DNA of 64,000 nucleotides from Oceanispirochaeta sp. M1 (GTDB taxonomy: Bacteria; Spirochaetota; Spirochaetia; DSM-2461). The notes below the pieces were generated by a model. That model was not told the origin of the DNA, made no database searches, and saw only the letters and a program-made list of their open reading frames with translations. Numbering within the stretch: position 1 is the first letter of the stretch; every line of letters begins with the position of its first letter. Made by a program: the position numbers and the translations under genes. Location of the stretch: assembly GCF_003346715.1 (NCBI RefSeq), contig NZ_QQPQ01000015.1, forward strand, positions 1 through 64,000, in the 5' to 3' direction. Shown one piece after another: positions 7,294 to 16,179 of this stretch.

Positions 7294-8869
7294 TCTTCTG
7301 ATAGTTGATGATGAACCCATGTTCCGTGAGGGACTGATAAAGACGATTGACTGGAAGTCACTTGGTATACAGATTGCAGCTGAGGCGTTTAATGGTGTTG
7401 AAGCCCTGAAAGCTCTCTCTGAGAACAATATAGATCTGATTATAACCGATATACGTATGCCTGAAATGGATGGTTTGGAACTGATCCGCAGAGCAGGGAG
7501 AGAGTACCCCGATGTCCGGTTTATAGTTCTCAGTGCATTTGATGATTTCAGCCAGGTTAAGAAGGCATTTCAGCTTGGGATTGTTGATTACATCCTGAAA
7601 TCAGATATTCAGGAGTCAGAACTGAAGGAAATTATTGACAGACAGCGCCTGGAGGTCCGAAACAGATCTGAATCTGCAAAATGGGACAGGACAGAATATG
7701 CCAGAAAGACCAAAAGACTGGTATTTCAGCAGCTTCTGCGGAACTGTGTTGACAGGAAACTGTCTCTCAAGGAAACTCCCGAACTTCAGGAATATTTTAA
7801 CTATTCTGAAGTCTGTCCGGTTTATGCTGTAACTCTCTGTATTCATCATAAAGAGTATTCTCTGGGAAAAGATCTTATTATAAAAGAGATTCAGGAAGGG
7901 GTCCAATTAATTGAAAATCTGATAAGCGATGTGATTGATGACTGGACCGGATACTCCGATTCACCCAACATATTCCTCTTCCACTCACCCGCCAGAGAAC
8001 TGAGCTGGACTGATCTCTCCAGAAGGACTGAAACCCTGAGAGCAGAGAGTCAGGAATCTTTGAATAGAAAACTTCCTGATCTGATACTAAGCGCCGGCTT
8101 CAGTTCGGTTAAAAAATCCAGTAACCTCAGCCGTCAGAAATCTGAAGCTGAGAAGGCCTGCAGCTACAGTTTCTTCAGGGGAATCGGTACAAGCATTGCC
8201 TACAAGCATTATCAGAACAGCCTTGAGTTTCCTGAAACAGATTATGATTCCCTTTTCAGAGACTTTGCAGCAACTCTTAAAAATCGTGATCTTTCAAAAA
8301 TTATTGAATTCATCAAGAAGTATCAGCCCAATCCCTTAAGAATCAATGGAGCATCCAGAAATGTTGTAATTGAACAGTACAGGAAGTACCATTACCATCT
8401 TCTCTCGTTCTACGAACAGATGGGACTGGATCAGGAAGAATCTATAACAAAGGTTTTTGATCTTTTTCCTGCAATGGAGGCATCATCCGCCCCCTTCAGT
8501 GATCTGATTATCTGGCTAAATACAGCAGTAAATCTGATATATGAAAAGATGAGCGGGAGACATTCTCTGACAAAACAGGTATGTCGTTATCTGAATAATA
8601 ACTACAGCAGAGACCTGTCACTGACTGAAGTTGCCGAATATTTCAATGTAAATTCCAGTTACCTCAGCCGGGTATTCTCTAAAGAAGAGGGAAAAGGATT
8701 TGCCGCATACCTTTTAGATCTGAGAATCCGGAAAGCTATTGAACTTCTTGAACGAAGGAATCTGAAGATCTATGAAGTATCAGAGCAGGTCGGCATGATG
8801 AATCCTGAATCCTTCAGCCGCGGATTCAAAAAGGTCACTGGCCTCAGTCCCAGTGAATACGTTCAATAA
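7286..8869 (+). CDS. YesN-type response regulator with AraC-family DNA-binding domain
   Basis: A 527-residue cytoplasmic transcription regulator. The receiver domain is at 1-120: acidic pair Asp8/Asp9, likely phosphoacceptor Asp54 in the DLIITDIRMPEMDGLEL segment, and conserved Lys near 105 (YILKSD). A long middle region of about 300 residues without a clear domain is usual for YesN proteins. The C-terminal AraC/XylS double helix-turn-helix is at about 427-525, with LTEVAEYFNVNSSYLSRVF in the first unit and the signature ending GFKKVTGLSPSEY in the second. Translation is coupled to the kinase by an 8-base overlap. It most likely activates the downstream transporter operon, which starts 133 bases further on. 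Confidence 0.93.
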   Translation: MLNLLIVDDEPMFREGLIKTIDWKSLGIQIAAEAFNGVEALKALSENNIDLIITDIRMPEMDGLELIRRAGREYPDVRFIVLSAFDDFSQVKKAFQLGIVDYILKSDIQESELKEIIDRQRLEVRNRSESAKWDRTEYARKTKRLVFQQLLRNCVDRKLSLKETPELQEYFNYSEVCPVYAVTLCIHHKEYSLGKDLIIKEIQEGVQLIENLISDVIDDWTGYSDSPNIFLFHSPARELSWTDLSRRTETLRAESQESLNRKLPDLILSAGFSSVKKSSNLSRQKSEAEKACSYSFFRGIGTSIAYKHYQNSLEFPETDYDSLFRDFAATLKNRDLSKIIEFIKKYQPNPLRINGASRNVVIEQYRKYHYHLLSFYEQMGLDQEESITKVFDLFPAMEASSAPFSDLIIWLNTAVNLIYEKMSGRHSLTKQVCRYLNNNYSRDLSLTEVAEYFNVNSSYLSRVFSKEEGKGFAAYLLDLRIRKAIELLERRNLKIYEVSEQVGMMNPESFSRGFKKVTGLSPSEYVQ

Positions 8870-9001
8870 AGAGCATTATCTACACAATCCTCCCATTTTT
8901 GACATTTTAGTAAAAAATAGACAGGAAAAGTAAAATCTCATCATGGTTCAATGCTGAAAAGCAGAACTACAATATTCACAGATCAGGAGGAATAACTAAT
9001 T

Positions 9002-9973
9002 TTGCACAAAAGACAGTTATTAAAAATCACCCTATGGATTCTATGTTCACTTCCCCTTTTTGCAGCAGGAAATAAAGAGCATCAGGATTTCCCATCAAAG
9101 TCCCTGACTATTATCGTTCCCTATTCCGAAGGTGGAGGAACCGATACAATTGCCCGTTCAATCGGAGCTTCACTGGAGAAGATTCTTAAGCAGGAAGTCT
9201 TTATCGAGAATAAACTCGGAGGCTCCGGAGCTGTAGGAATGATCTCCGGTGCAGCAGCCATACCCGATGGTTATACCCTTACCATGGTAACCAGAGAACT
9301 TGTTTCTCTGCCCGCTCAGGGTCTGGCGGAAATCACCCGTGATGACTTTCAGTTATTGGGACTTGTCAACAAAGATTCTGCGGTCCTGGTAGTTGCTGGG
9401 GATTCATCATATGAGTCTCTGGATCAGATTATTGAGAATGCCCGGAAGACTCCCGGTAAACTACGTTTTGCCAGTGCTGCTAAACCGCACTTTTATATTC
9501 TGGAATTTGAAAATCATGAAAATATCATGTTCAACAAGATTCCTTACAACGGTGCAGCAAAAGCAATACCGGCAGTCAGTGAAGGACATGCCGATTTTAC
9601 TCTTGCCAACGCGGGAGAACTGAAGGTCTGGCTTAATGAAGGCAAGGTGCGTGCTCTGGCAATAATGGCAGATGAACGTGCTGTATCTCTTCCCGATGTC
9701 CCGACATTCAAAGAGCTGGGATATGACATTACATCTTTTACCTGGAGAGGCCTGGCTGTCCCTCTGGATACTGATAAAGAGACACTGAACATCCTTCAGG
9801 ATGCTGTGCGTGAGGCATGCTCAGATCCATCATTCATACAGACAATGAGTAAAGAGCTGTACAGCCTCGACTATATGAATGCTCATATTTTTTCACAGTT
9901 TATTGAAATGGATAACAAAACAATCACAGCCATTCTGGAAAAAATGGCATCAGACGAAAAGTCTGCTGAATAA
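9002..9973 (+). CDS. TctC/Bug-family tricarboxylate-type binding protein (first of two)
   Basis: A 323-residue periplasmic solute-binding protein. TTG at 9002 is the likely start, with AGGAGG eleven bases upstream. Residues 1-22 form a signal sequence and the mature part begins near GNKEHQDFP. The Bug/TctC pattern is clear: LTIIVPYSEGGGTDTIAR (about 36-53), then GGSGAVGM and DGYTLTMVT. Proteins of this family bind carboxylates between two lobes and deliver them to a TctA/TctB membrane pair. The next gene encodes a second, related binding protein. Two binding proteins for one membrane pair suggest either two substrates or a sensory role for one, possibly with the YesM-type kinase just upstream; that is inference. 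Confidence 0.9.
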   Translation: MHKRQLLKITLWILCSLPLFAAGNKEHQDFPSKSLTIIVPYSEGGGTDTIARSIGASLEKILKQEVFIENKLGGSGAVGMISGAAAIPDGYTLTMVTRELVSLPAQGLAEITRDDFQLLGLVNKDSAVLVVAGDSSYESLDQIIENARKTPGKLRFASAAKPHFYILEFENHENIMFNKIPYNGAAKAIPAVSEGHADFTLANAGELKVWLNEGKVRALAIMADERAVSLPDVPTFKELGYDITSFTWRGLAVPLDTDKETLNILQDAVREACSDPSFIQTMSKELYSLDYMNAHIFSQFIEMDNKTITAILEKMASDEKSAE

Positions 9974-10020
9974 GTGAATCATAGTCTGCCTTGCGGGCTT
10001 AGAAATAATTAGGAGTCATT

Positions 10021-10995
10021 ATGAAAAAGAATCTATTTGTATTGGGTATAGCTCTGTTGATGCTATCCATGATCGTCCCTGTATTTGCTGAAGGTCAGAA
10101 AGAAGACGCCAGTTTTCCAACAAAGGAAATTACTGCAATCTGCCCCTGGTCTGCCGGTGGTGGAACAGACACAATTTTCCGTGCACTGTCTAAAGAAACT
10201 GAAGCTTTCCTTGACACAAATATTACTGTAACCAACAAAACAGGCGGTGGTGGAGCCGTAGGTCACGGTGCCGGTATCAGTGCTAAAGCAGATGGCTATA
10301 CCGTAACAATGGTTACCTTTGAACTCCTGTCTCTTCCCCCTCAGGGACTGGTACCTTTCACATATGCAGATTACGACCTTCTTATGAGAGTTAACATGGA
10401 CCCCGCGGCTATAACAGTTCCCGCTGATGCTCCTTACGATACAATCGAAGAGTTTATTGAATATGCGAAAGCTCACCCCGGAGAAATCAATATCGGTCAT
10501 TCCGGACCTGGATCAGTATGGCAGATTGCCGGTGGTATCCTTGCAGAAGATCAGGGACTCAAAGTAAAATTCGTACCCTATGATGGAGCAGCTCCTGCAG
10601 TTACAGCACTTGTTGGTAATCATATCCAGGCAGTATCTGTAAGTCCCGCAGAAGTACAGGGTCAGGTTGAAGCCGGATCTCTGAAAATGCTTGCTGTTAT
10701 GAGTGACGAAAGAATTGGCAACTTCCCCAATGTACCTACCCTTAAAGAGAAAGGAATCGATGTTTCCTTCGGTACATGGAGAGGTCTTGCTGTTCCTAAA
10801 GGAACTCCCGAAGAAGCAAAAACAGTTCTGGCTGATGCATTTAAAAAAGGAATGGACAGCCCCACTTTCCAGGAATTTGCTGCAAATGCAGGACTGGGTC
10901 TTGCGTATCTTTCAGGCGAAGACTTTGAAAATGATCTTAAAGTTTCAGCTGTCAATGTTGAAAATGTAATGAAGAGCCTGGGATTGGCTAAATAA
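10021..10995 (+). CDS. tctC: TctC/Bug-family tricarboxylate-type binding protein (second of two)
   Basis: A 324-residue periplasmic binding protein with a clear signal sequence ending near VFAEGQKED. The family motifs are present: ITAICPWSAGGGTDTIFRAL, GGGGAVGHGAG, DGYTVTMVT and the C-terminal TWRGLAVPKGTPEE. AGGAG precedes ATG 10021, and the gene follows the first binding protein by 47 bases. A strong GC hairpin right after its stop, before tctB, could stabilise its message so that it is made in excess over the membrane parts, as is common for periplasmic binding proteins. The substrate cannot be told from sequence; dicarboxylates or tricarboxylates are typical. Confidence 0.92.
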   Translation: MKKNLFVLGIALLMLSMIVPVFAEGQKEDASFPTKEITAICPWSAGGGTDTIFRALSKETEAFLDTNITVTNKTGGGGAVGHGAGISAKADGYTVTMVTFELLSLPPQGLVPFTYADYDLLMRVNMDPAAITVPADAPYDTIEEFIEYAKAHPGEINIGHSGPGSVWQIAGGILAEDQGLKVKFVPYDGAAPAVTALVGNHIQAVSVSPAEVQGQVEAGSLKMLAVMSDERIGNFPNVPTLKEKGIDVSFGTWRGLAVPKGTPEEAKTVLADAFKKGMDSPTFQEFAANAGLGLAYLSGEDFENDLKVSAVNVENVMKSLGLAK

Positions 10996-11003
10996 TGAAC
11001 CAG

Positions 11004-11023
11004 GGGGAGGGTCTTCCCTCCCC
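11004..11023 (+). promoter_or_regulatory. GC-rich stem-loop between tctC and tctB
   Basis: GGGGAGGG (11004-11011), loop TCTT, CCCTCCCC (11016-11023), then TTTCTC. The perfect 8-base-pair stem is strong but its U-tract is short, so it is likely a partial terminator or 3'-end stabiliser between the binding protein and the membrane subunits. Confidence 0.55.
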
Positions 11024-11041
11024 TTTCTCAGGAGAACTATC

Positions 11042-11497
11042 TTGAAAAAAGAAAATATAATATTCGGTCTGATCGGCATAGCTCTCAGCGGCTATGTTTT
11101 TTTAGAAACATCTAAATTCCCATCAGATAATATAATGAATGTAGGACCTGCCTTCTTTCCCAGAGTACTCGCTGTGGGTCTTGGTATATTCAGCCTCATT
11201 CTGATTTTTGTTAATATATTCAGTGGCGATCAGAAACAGGAAAAGCGATTTGACATCAAGGATTCAGGTGTTCATAGAGCCGCCATCGCCCTTCTGGCAA
11301 CAATCATATACGGAATCATCATGCCCTATCTGGGCTTCATCATTACAACCATTCTGTATCTTTCATTTATGATGTATCTGATGAAACTTCGGAGCTGGAA
11401 AAAGATTCCAGCTGTTTCTATCGGTGTTTCATTTGTTGTCTATACAATATTTAGAACATTTCTCCATATCACACTGCCCGTCGGTTTCTGGGCATAG
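11042..11497 (+). CDS. tctB: Tripartite tricarboxylate transporter small membrane subunit TctB
   Basis: A 151-residue protein with four hydrophobic segments (about 5-23, 41-60, 80-112 as a pair, and 124-146), the topology and length of TctB. Start is TTG at 11042, preceded by AGGAGA. The motif VGPAFFPRVLAVGLG near residues 35-49 is characteristic of the family. TctB is the small subunit that works with the large permease TctA in a sodium-gradient-driven, binding-protein-dependent carboxylate uptake system in the inner membrane. tctA follows after 16 bases. Confidence 0.9.
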   Translation: MKKENIIFGLIGIALSGYVFLETSKFPSDNIMNVGPAFFPRVLAVGLGIFSLILIFVNIFSGDQKQEKRFDIKDSGVHRAAIALLATIIYGIIMPYLGFIITTILYLSFMMYLMKLRSWKKIPAVSIGVSFVVYTIFRTFLHITLPVGFWA

Positions 11498-11513
11498 GCA
11501 GGAGTATAGTTAT

Positions 11514-13010
11514 ATGCAATTTGAATTATTATTAGCGGGATTTATGAGCATCCTTCAATGGAAGTCTCTCCTTATGGTTTTTATCGGAGTTACCGGTGGA
11601 ATCATGGTTGGTTCACTTCCCGGTCTGACAGCAACAATGGGTGTGGCTCTTCTTGTTCCATTTACTTTCGGACTTCCCATCGGCCAGGCTATGGGTATGC
11701 TTCTTGGAATATTCAGCGGTGCTATTTACGGCGGCTCTATTTCTGCAATACTTATCAGGACACCGGGAACTCCGGCAGCAGCGGCAACTCTGCTTGACGG
11801 TTATCCCATGGCCTGTAAAGGTGAGGCCGGCAGAGCACTGAGTATGTCTGTATTTGCCTCTTTTATAGGTGGATTCACAGGGGCTCTTATAATGACCTTT
11901 CTGTCTCCCCAGATATCAAAAGTGGCCTTGAAATTCGGTGCTCCCGAATACTTTGCTCTGGCTATTTTCGGCTTAAGCATCATCATTTCCGTATCTGGGA
12001 ATTCTATAATCAAGGGTGTAATTGCCGGATTCTTCGGTTTACTCATATCAACAATCGGTTTTGATCCCATCTCGGGATATCCACGTTTTACCTATGGATC
12101 CATGGATCTTTTTGAAGGCCCCGCCTTTATTCCTACTCTGATTGGACTTTTTGCTTTTTCTGAGGTGTTCAAGGGTGTTGAAACAATATCCAAGACTCCA
12201 AAAGTTGTTAATAAAATCAATAGAATACTTCCAGAATGGAAAGATATCAAAGCCTCGTGGAAGGACATTCTCAAGTCCAGTATCATGGGAACATTTATCG
12301 GTTCCATTCCGGGAGCTGGCAGTGATATCGCCGCTTTTGTGGGATATAGTGAAGCTAAAAGAACATCCAAGCATCCTGAAAAATTCGGAACCGGTGCTAT
12401 TGAAGGTGTTGCTGCTGCTGAATCAGCCAACAATGCCTGTACCGGCGGTGCCATGATCCCCATGTTGTCTCTGGGAGTACCGGGAGATGCCGTAACAGCT
12501 GTTCTTCTGGGTGCCTTTGTCATACAGGGACTTCAGCCCGGACCTCTGCTTTACAGAGACCATATGGATGTAGTGTACAGTGTATTTGCGGCAATGATGA
12601 TTGCCAATGTCGCCATGTTTATCATGGGATCATTTGGAGCAAAACTTTTTGCTAAAGTCATTACTGTTGACCGAAATATCCTGCTTCCCGTGATCTTTGT
12701 ACTTTCTGTTGTGGGATCATATTCCATGCGGAACAGTATGTTTGATGTCTGGGTAGCCCTTTTCTTTGGTATTGTAGGTTACTTTCTACAGAGGTATGAT
12801 TTTCCGGTCTCACCCATACTGCTTGCCTTGATTCTCGGCCCCATGGCTGAGAGTAATATAAGACGGGCCATGGTTATCTCCGATGGAAATCCCTTTGTTG
12901 TCTTTACAAGACCAATCAGTGCAGTATTCCTGACATTAGGAATACTGTCACTTGTGACTTCTGTTCTCAGACAGCGCAAATATGCTGCCAAAATGAAAAG
13001 TTCAGACTAA
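11514..13010 (+). CDS. tctA: Tripartite tricarboxylate transporter large permease TctA
   Basis: A 498-residue polytopic inner-membrane permease. I start it at ATG 11514, which has GGCAGGAG nine bases upstream; the open frame extends to 11424 but that stretch overlaps tctB. Family signatures are present near the N-terminus: GSLPGLTATMGVALLVPFTF, then YGGSISAILIRTPGTPAAAAT, and again in the second half as IGSIPGAGSDIAAFVGYSEA and ACTGGAMIPMLSLGVPGD, reflecting an internal duplication of the two halves. It carries out substrate translocation with TctB and a TctC protein. The stop is only six bases from the stop of the convergent helicase gene. Confidence 0.94.
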   Translation: MQFELLLAGFMSILQWKSLLMVFIGVTGGIMVGSLPGLTATMGVALLVPFTFGLPIGQAMGMLLGIFSGAIYGGSISAILIRTPGTPAAAATLLDGYPMACKGEAGRALSMSVFASFIGGFTGALIMTFLSPQISKVALKFGAPEYFALAIFGLSIIISVSGNSIIKGVIAGFFGLLISTIGFDPISGYPRFTYGSMDLFEGPAFIPTLIGLFAFSEVFKGVETISKTPKVVNKINRILPEWKDIKASWKDILKSSIMGTFIGSIPGAGSDIAAFVGYSEAKRTSKHPEKFGTGAIEGVAAAESANNACTGGAMIPMLSLGVPGDAVTAVLLGAFVIQGLQPGPLLYRDHMDVVYSVFAAMMIANVAMFIMGSFGAKLFAKVITVDRNILLPVIFVLSVVGSYSMRNSMFDVWVALFFGIVGYFLQRYDFPVSPILLALILGPMAESNIRRAMVISDGNPFVVFTRPISAVFLTLGILSLVTSVLRQRKYAAKMKSSD

Positions 13011-13016
13011 GACTGT

Positions 13017-14465
13017 TTACAGGCGGGTGCGGCTTTTACGGCCTCTTCCGCCGGTGGGCTTTCTATCCTGTTTAGTCGAAGACTTGTCGTTCTTACGACC
13101 TCTGCCACCTGATCGCTCAACTTTACCTTCTGCTGCAGGTTTTGATTTTTCGAAACTACTCTTCCTGGATGAAGCTCCAGATTTATTGGGGGCTCCAGAT
13201 TTATTGGGGGCTCCAGCTTTCTTGGGGGCTCCAGATTTATTAGGGGCTCCAGATTTATTGGGAGCTCCAGCTTTATTACCAGAGGATTTCTTCCCTGTAC
13301 TTCCGCTTTTCTTTGTCAGCACCTTATCAATATCATGTTTGGGCTCAAAGCCTTCTACCCGTTCAACAGGAATCCTGGCTTTCAGAATATTTTCGATCTT
13401 AAGAAGCTGATTCTTTTCAGAAAAAGAGACAAGTGAGATGGCAGTACCGGACTTTCCTGCCCGGCCTGTTCTTCCGATACGGTGGATGTAGTCTTCGGGA
13501 ATCTGGGGAAGTTCAAAGTTGACCACATGACTCATATCATGGAGATCGATTCCACGGGCTGCAACATCGGTTGCCACAAGAGCCTGAAGTTCTCCGTTTT
13601 TAAAGTTTTTAAGGGCCCTGTTTCTGGCACCCTGACTCTTGTCACCATGAATGGCGGCAGAGGGTATTTTTGCCTTGAGCAGATCGGAGGCCACTCTGTC
13701 GGCAGTATGTTTTGTCTTTACGAAGATAAGAACCTGATACCACTGCCCTTCCTGAATTAAATGAAGCAAAAGATCAAATCTCTTCCCCTTGTCCACATAA
13801 TGGAGAATCTGATTTACATCAGTGGCTACTGCATTTCGCTTTGTGACCTCTACGGCTACAGGTTTATTCAAAATCTCTTTGGCAAGTCTTTCAATATCCT
13901 GTCCGTAGGTGGCGGAGAAGAGAAGATTTTGACTCTTCTGCTTCATTGTTCCCATAATGGCCTGGATATCTTTGATAAAACCCATGTCCAGCATACGATC
14001 TGCTTCATCAAGGACAATAATCTCAACCTTACTGAGATCTACGCTTCTCTTCTCAATATGATCCATCAGCCGGCCGGGGGTGGCTATGACTATGTCTGTA
14101 CCATTTTTCAGATTAGTGACCTGGGAGCTCATCTTGGCCCCTCCGTAAACTTTACAGATCACAAGATCCAGATTCTTTCCGTAACTCTTGAAGCTCTCGG
14201 CAACCTGATCCGCCAGTTCCCGGGTGGGAGTAAGAACAAGGGCTCTGGGAGCCGCAGACTCTCCTGAGGTTTTCTTAAGTTTATTAAGAATTGGCAGAGC
14301 AAAGGCTGCTGTCTTTCCGGTTCCTGTCTGGGCACCGCCCAGTATATCCTTACCCTCCAGAATTGCCGGAATGGCTCTTGTCTGGATGGGTGTTGTATTG
14401 GTGTATCCCCGTTCTTCTACGGCTTTTAGGATTTCAGGCATTAATGCCAGTTTTTCAAATTTCAT
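13017..14465 (-). CDS. rhlE: DEAD-box RNA helicase, RhlE type, with repetitive basic tail
   Basis: A 482-residue ATP-dependent RNA helicase. Q motif TPIQ at about 25-28, Walker A AQTGTGKT 45-52, PTRELA 81-86, TPGR 130-133, DEAD 154-157, SAT near 184 and HRIGRTGR near 330 are all present. The tail from about 370 is rich in Lys, Ser and Gly and contains six hexapeptides of the K-S-G-A-P-N type encoded by a tandem 18-base repeat (13171-13278), then a final R-G-R-K-rich end; such tails bind RNA non-specifically. AGGAGATATATAA precedes the ATG, almost the same leader as in the second RhlE-like gene at 22947-24260. Roles of such proteins are ribosome assembly, RNA decay and cold growth. Confidence 0.95.
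   Translation of the reverse strand: MKFEKLALMPEILKAVEERGYTNTTPIQTRAIPAILEGKDILGGAQTGTGKTAAFALPILNKLKKTSGESAAPRALVLTPTRELADQVAESFKSYGKNLDLVICKVYGGAKMSSQVTNLKNGTDIVIATPGRLMDHIEKRSVDLSKVEIIVLDEADRMLDMGFIKDIQAIMGTMKQKSQNLLFSATYGQDIERLAKEILNKPVAVEVTKRNAVATDVNQILHYVDKGKRFDLLLHLIQEGQWYQVLIFVKTKHTADRVASDLLKAKIPSAAIHGDKSQGARNRALKNFKNGELQALVATDVAARGIDLHDMSHVVNFELPQIPEDYIHRIGRTGRAGKSGTAISLVSFSEKNQLLKIENILKARIPVERVEGFEPKHDIDKVLTKKSGSTGKKSSGNKAGAPNKSGAPNKSGAPKKAGAPNKSGAPNKSGASSRKSSFEKSKPAAEGKVERSGGRGRKNDKSSTKQDRKPTGGRGRKSRTRL
13171..13278 (-). repeat. Six tandem 18-base repeats in the helicase tail
   Basis: Unit on the plus strand: GGGGCTCCAGATTTATTG, repeated six times in frame with small changes (13171, 13189, 13207, 13225, 13243, 13261). 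It encodes N/K-K-S/A-G-A-P. Being a multiple of three it can expand or contract without breaking the gene. Confidence 0.95.
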
Positions 14466-14632
14466 TTATATATCTCCTAACCATATCTGTAATTGTAAAC
14501 AAGATTGGCTGTGTAATTCATTTTTTAGATAAAACAGTGCTCTGGATTAAAGAACCTATCATTTGAGAGAACAAATGTATAGTTACAGAATAAGGATTTA
14601 GAAGAAGATCAGTAGTAAATCGTACCCGGAAA

Positions 14633-15622
14633 TTATATTTTTCTCAAAGCCCGAAAATTGATAAGTTTCCCGGTTTTCTCATCCCATAAATTCAGGAATG
14701 CCAGTTTAAGACTCTTTATCATTGTAATAGGAATGATATCCTTCACCTGGGGAATTTCTCCAAAACATTTTCTAAGATTATAATTCGGGATTCTGGAATC
14801 AAGGTGATGAATATGATGAAGTCCTATATTCCCGGAAAACCAGTTGATAAGAGCCGGCAACTTGTAATAGGAGCTGCCGTTAAGAGCTGCTTTTTCAAGG
14901 TTCCAGGCTGTAGAGTGAGCCCAGTACACATTTTCAAACTGATGCTGTACATAAAAGAGCCAGACTCCCCCCATGGTAGATAGAAAAGCAATCGGAAGGA
15001 TAACTTTTAAAATAACTGAAAATCCAAAGACTAATGAGAGTGCCATGATACAGATTCCCAGCATTAAATCTGTCAGTAGAATGCTCTTCCAATCCTTTTT
15101 ATTCATATTCCCATGGGGAAAACGCATAATAATCAGAAAGAGAAAAATTGGAGCAATACCAAACAAAAATACAGGATTTCTAAAGATACGATAGATTATT
15201 TTTTTAAATATGGATGATGCTCTATATTCCTCAACTGTCATGGTCCATACATCACCGATCCCCCTCTTCTCAAGATTGGATACAGAAGCATGATGAATAG
15301 CATGAGAGCGGCGCCAGTCATAGTAGGGAGTAAAAGTAATCAGACCGCAGATTCTTCCAACAAGGGTACAGGCACGGGGGTTCCTGAAATATGAGTTGTG
15401 CCCGCAATCATGCATGATGATAAATGTTTTAATATGGAATCCCGCAGTTGGAACAGCCAGTAATAAACTGATCCAATAGGGCTTACCAGTATATACAAGG
15501 AAGAACATAGCAGAAATTAAAACTGTATAACTGATTAAGGTTAGAAAGAGTTGAAATAGAGATTTTCCGGAATCTCCCACCTCATAATTTTTGAGTGAGG
15601 AAATCCATTGACTTCGTTCCAT
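14633..15622 (-). CDS. Membrane fatty acid desaturase
   Basis: A 329-residue integral membrane di-iron enzyme. The three histidine boxes are visible: HDCGH (about 71-75), HAIHH (about 107-111) and HHIHH (about 264-268). Hydrophobic pairs lie at about 25-65, 150-172 and 190-230. This layout fits omega-6/delta-12 type acyl-lipid desaturases, which use oxygen and reduced ferredoxin or cytochrome b5 to insert double bases into membrane lipids; the exact double-bond position cannot be told. GGGAG precedes the ATG. The enzyme needs oxygen, which suggests the organism meets air at least at times, in line with the rubrerythrin fusion nearby. It stands alone between rhlE and ywbE. Confidence 0.92.
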   Translation of the reverse strand: MERSQWISSLKNYEVGDSGKSLFQLFLTLISYTVLISAMFFLVYTGKPYWISLLLAVPTAGFHIKTFIIMHDCGHNSYFRNPRACTLVGRICGLITFTPYYDWRRSHAIHHASVSNLEKRGIGDVWTMTVEEYRASSIFKKIIYRIFRNPVFLFGIAPIFLFLIIMRFPHGNMNKKDWKSILLTDLMLGICIMALSLVFGFSVILKVILPIAFLSTMGGVWLFYVQHQFENVYWAHSTAWNLEKAALNGSSYYKLPALINWFSGNIGLHHIHHLDSRIPNYNLRKCFGEIPQVKDIIPITMIKSLKLAFLNLWDEKTGKLINFRALRKI

Positions 15623-15749
15623 AATGCACTCCCTGAAAAAAATGGGTGCTCATGCTCAATTTTAAATCCCTTATCTTAATAACACAAGATTGGATACCGG
15701 CCTATTGAGAATTACTGCTGTTTTAACATGCATTTAAGGATGAAATGTT

Positions 15750-15941
15750 TTAGAGGACTTCCTGAACTCTGCCGACCTGTCCGTCTTCAAGACGTACCTT
15801 AATGCCATGGGGGTGGAAGGAAGAATTGGTAAGAAGATCCTTTACGATTCCTCTGGTAAGCCTGCCGCTGCGCTGATCCTGTTTCAGTACGATATCCACT
15901 TGAATACCCGGTTTGATATTTTCTCTTTGTTGTCCATTCAT
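15750..15941 (-). CDS. ywbE: YwbE-family protein
   Basis: A 63-residue protein matching the conserved YwbE family (DUF2196) along its full length: GIQVDIVLKQDQRSGRLTRG, then VKDLLTNSSFHPHGIKVRLE and a final VGRVQEV. The fold is a small beta-rich domain of unknown function. There is no convincing Shine-Dalgarno sequence before the ATG. A GC-rich repeat lies about 60 bases upstream. Confidence 0.85.
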   Translation of the reverse strand: MNGQQRENIKPGIQVDIVLKQDQRSGRLTRGIVKDLLTNSSFHPHGIKVRLEDGQVGRVQEVL

Positions 15942-15994
15942 GTGACAGATAATAAACTATTGGAGGGAGTATATCCATAGGCTGGAACAAATAG

Positions 15995-16076
15995 GGATGG
16001 GAGGGAGGCAGAGCCGCCCGAAGGGCCGAGTCCCGGACAGCCCGCCCGGGCCTGCCCCGGGATTTGCCGAAAAAAA
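15995..16076 (+). repeat. GC-rich structured element, copy 3
   Basis: A GC-rich island between ywbE and the arsenite pump. It has the same order of boxes as the radC-leader element: GGGATGGGAGGGAGG, AGCCGCC, a core GGACAGCCCGCCCGG, then GCCTGCC and GCCGAAAAAAA. Similarity to the other copies is by architecture and short boxes rather than full-length identity. Confidence 0.5.
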
Positions 16077-16179
16077 TTGATAAAATTTGCTTAGCAACAG
16101 AAACAGATAGAGATTAGCATTGACTAAGAAGCCAATATTTTGGCAGATTACTATTAAATACATTTCGATGGAGAACTAA

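Noticed and set aside
8898-8940. Promoter for the transporter operon with a TTGACA box
   Set aside because: TTGACA at about 8899 is a good match but no acceptable -10 hexamer lies 16-18 bases downstream; the operon may use an activator-dependent promoter.
11424-11513. Longer start of tctA
   Set aside because: It overlaps tctB by 74 bases, and ATG 11514 has GGCAGGAG at a good distance and gives the normal length.
13027-13410. 127-codon frame opposite the helicase tail
   Set aside because: It arises from the 18-base repeats read on the other strand (Pro/Leu/Asp-rich) and has no independent support.
15957-16163. 68-codon frame across the GC-rich element copy 3
   Set aside because: An artefact of low stop frequency in GC-rich DNA, with no start signal and no conserved pattern.
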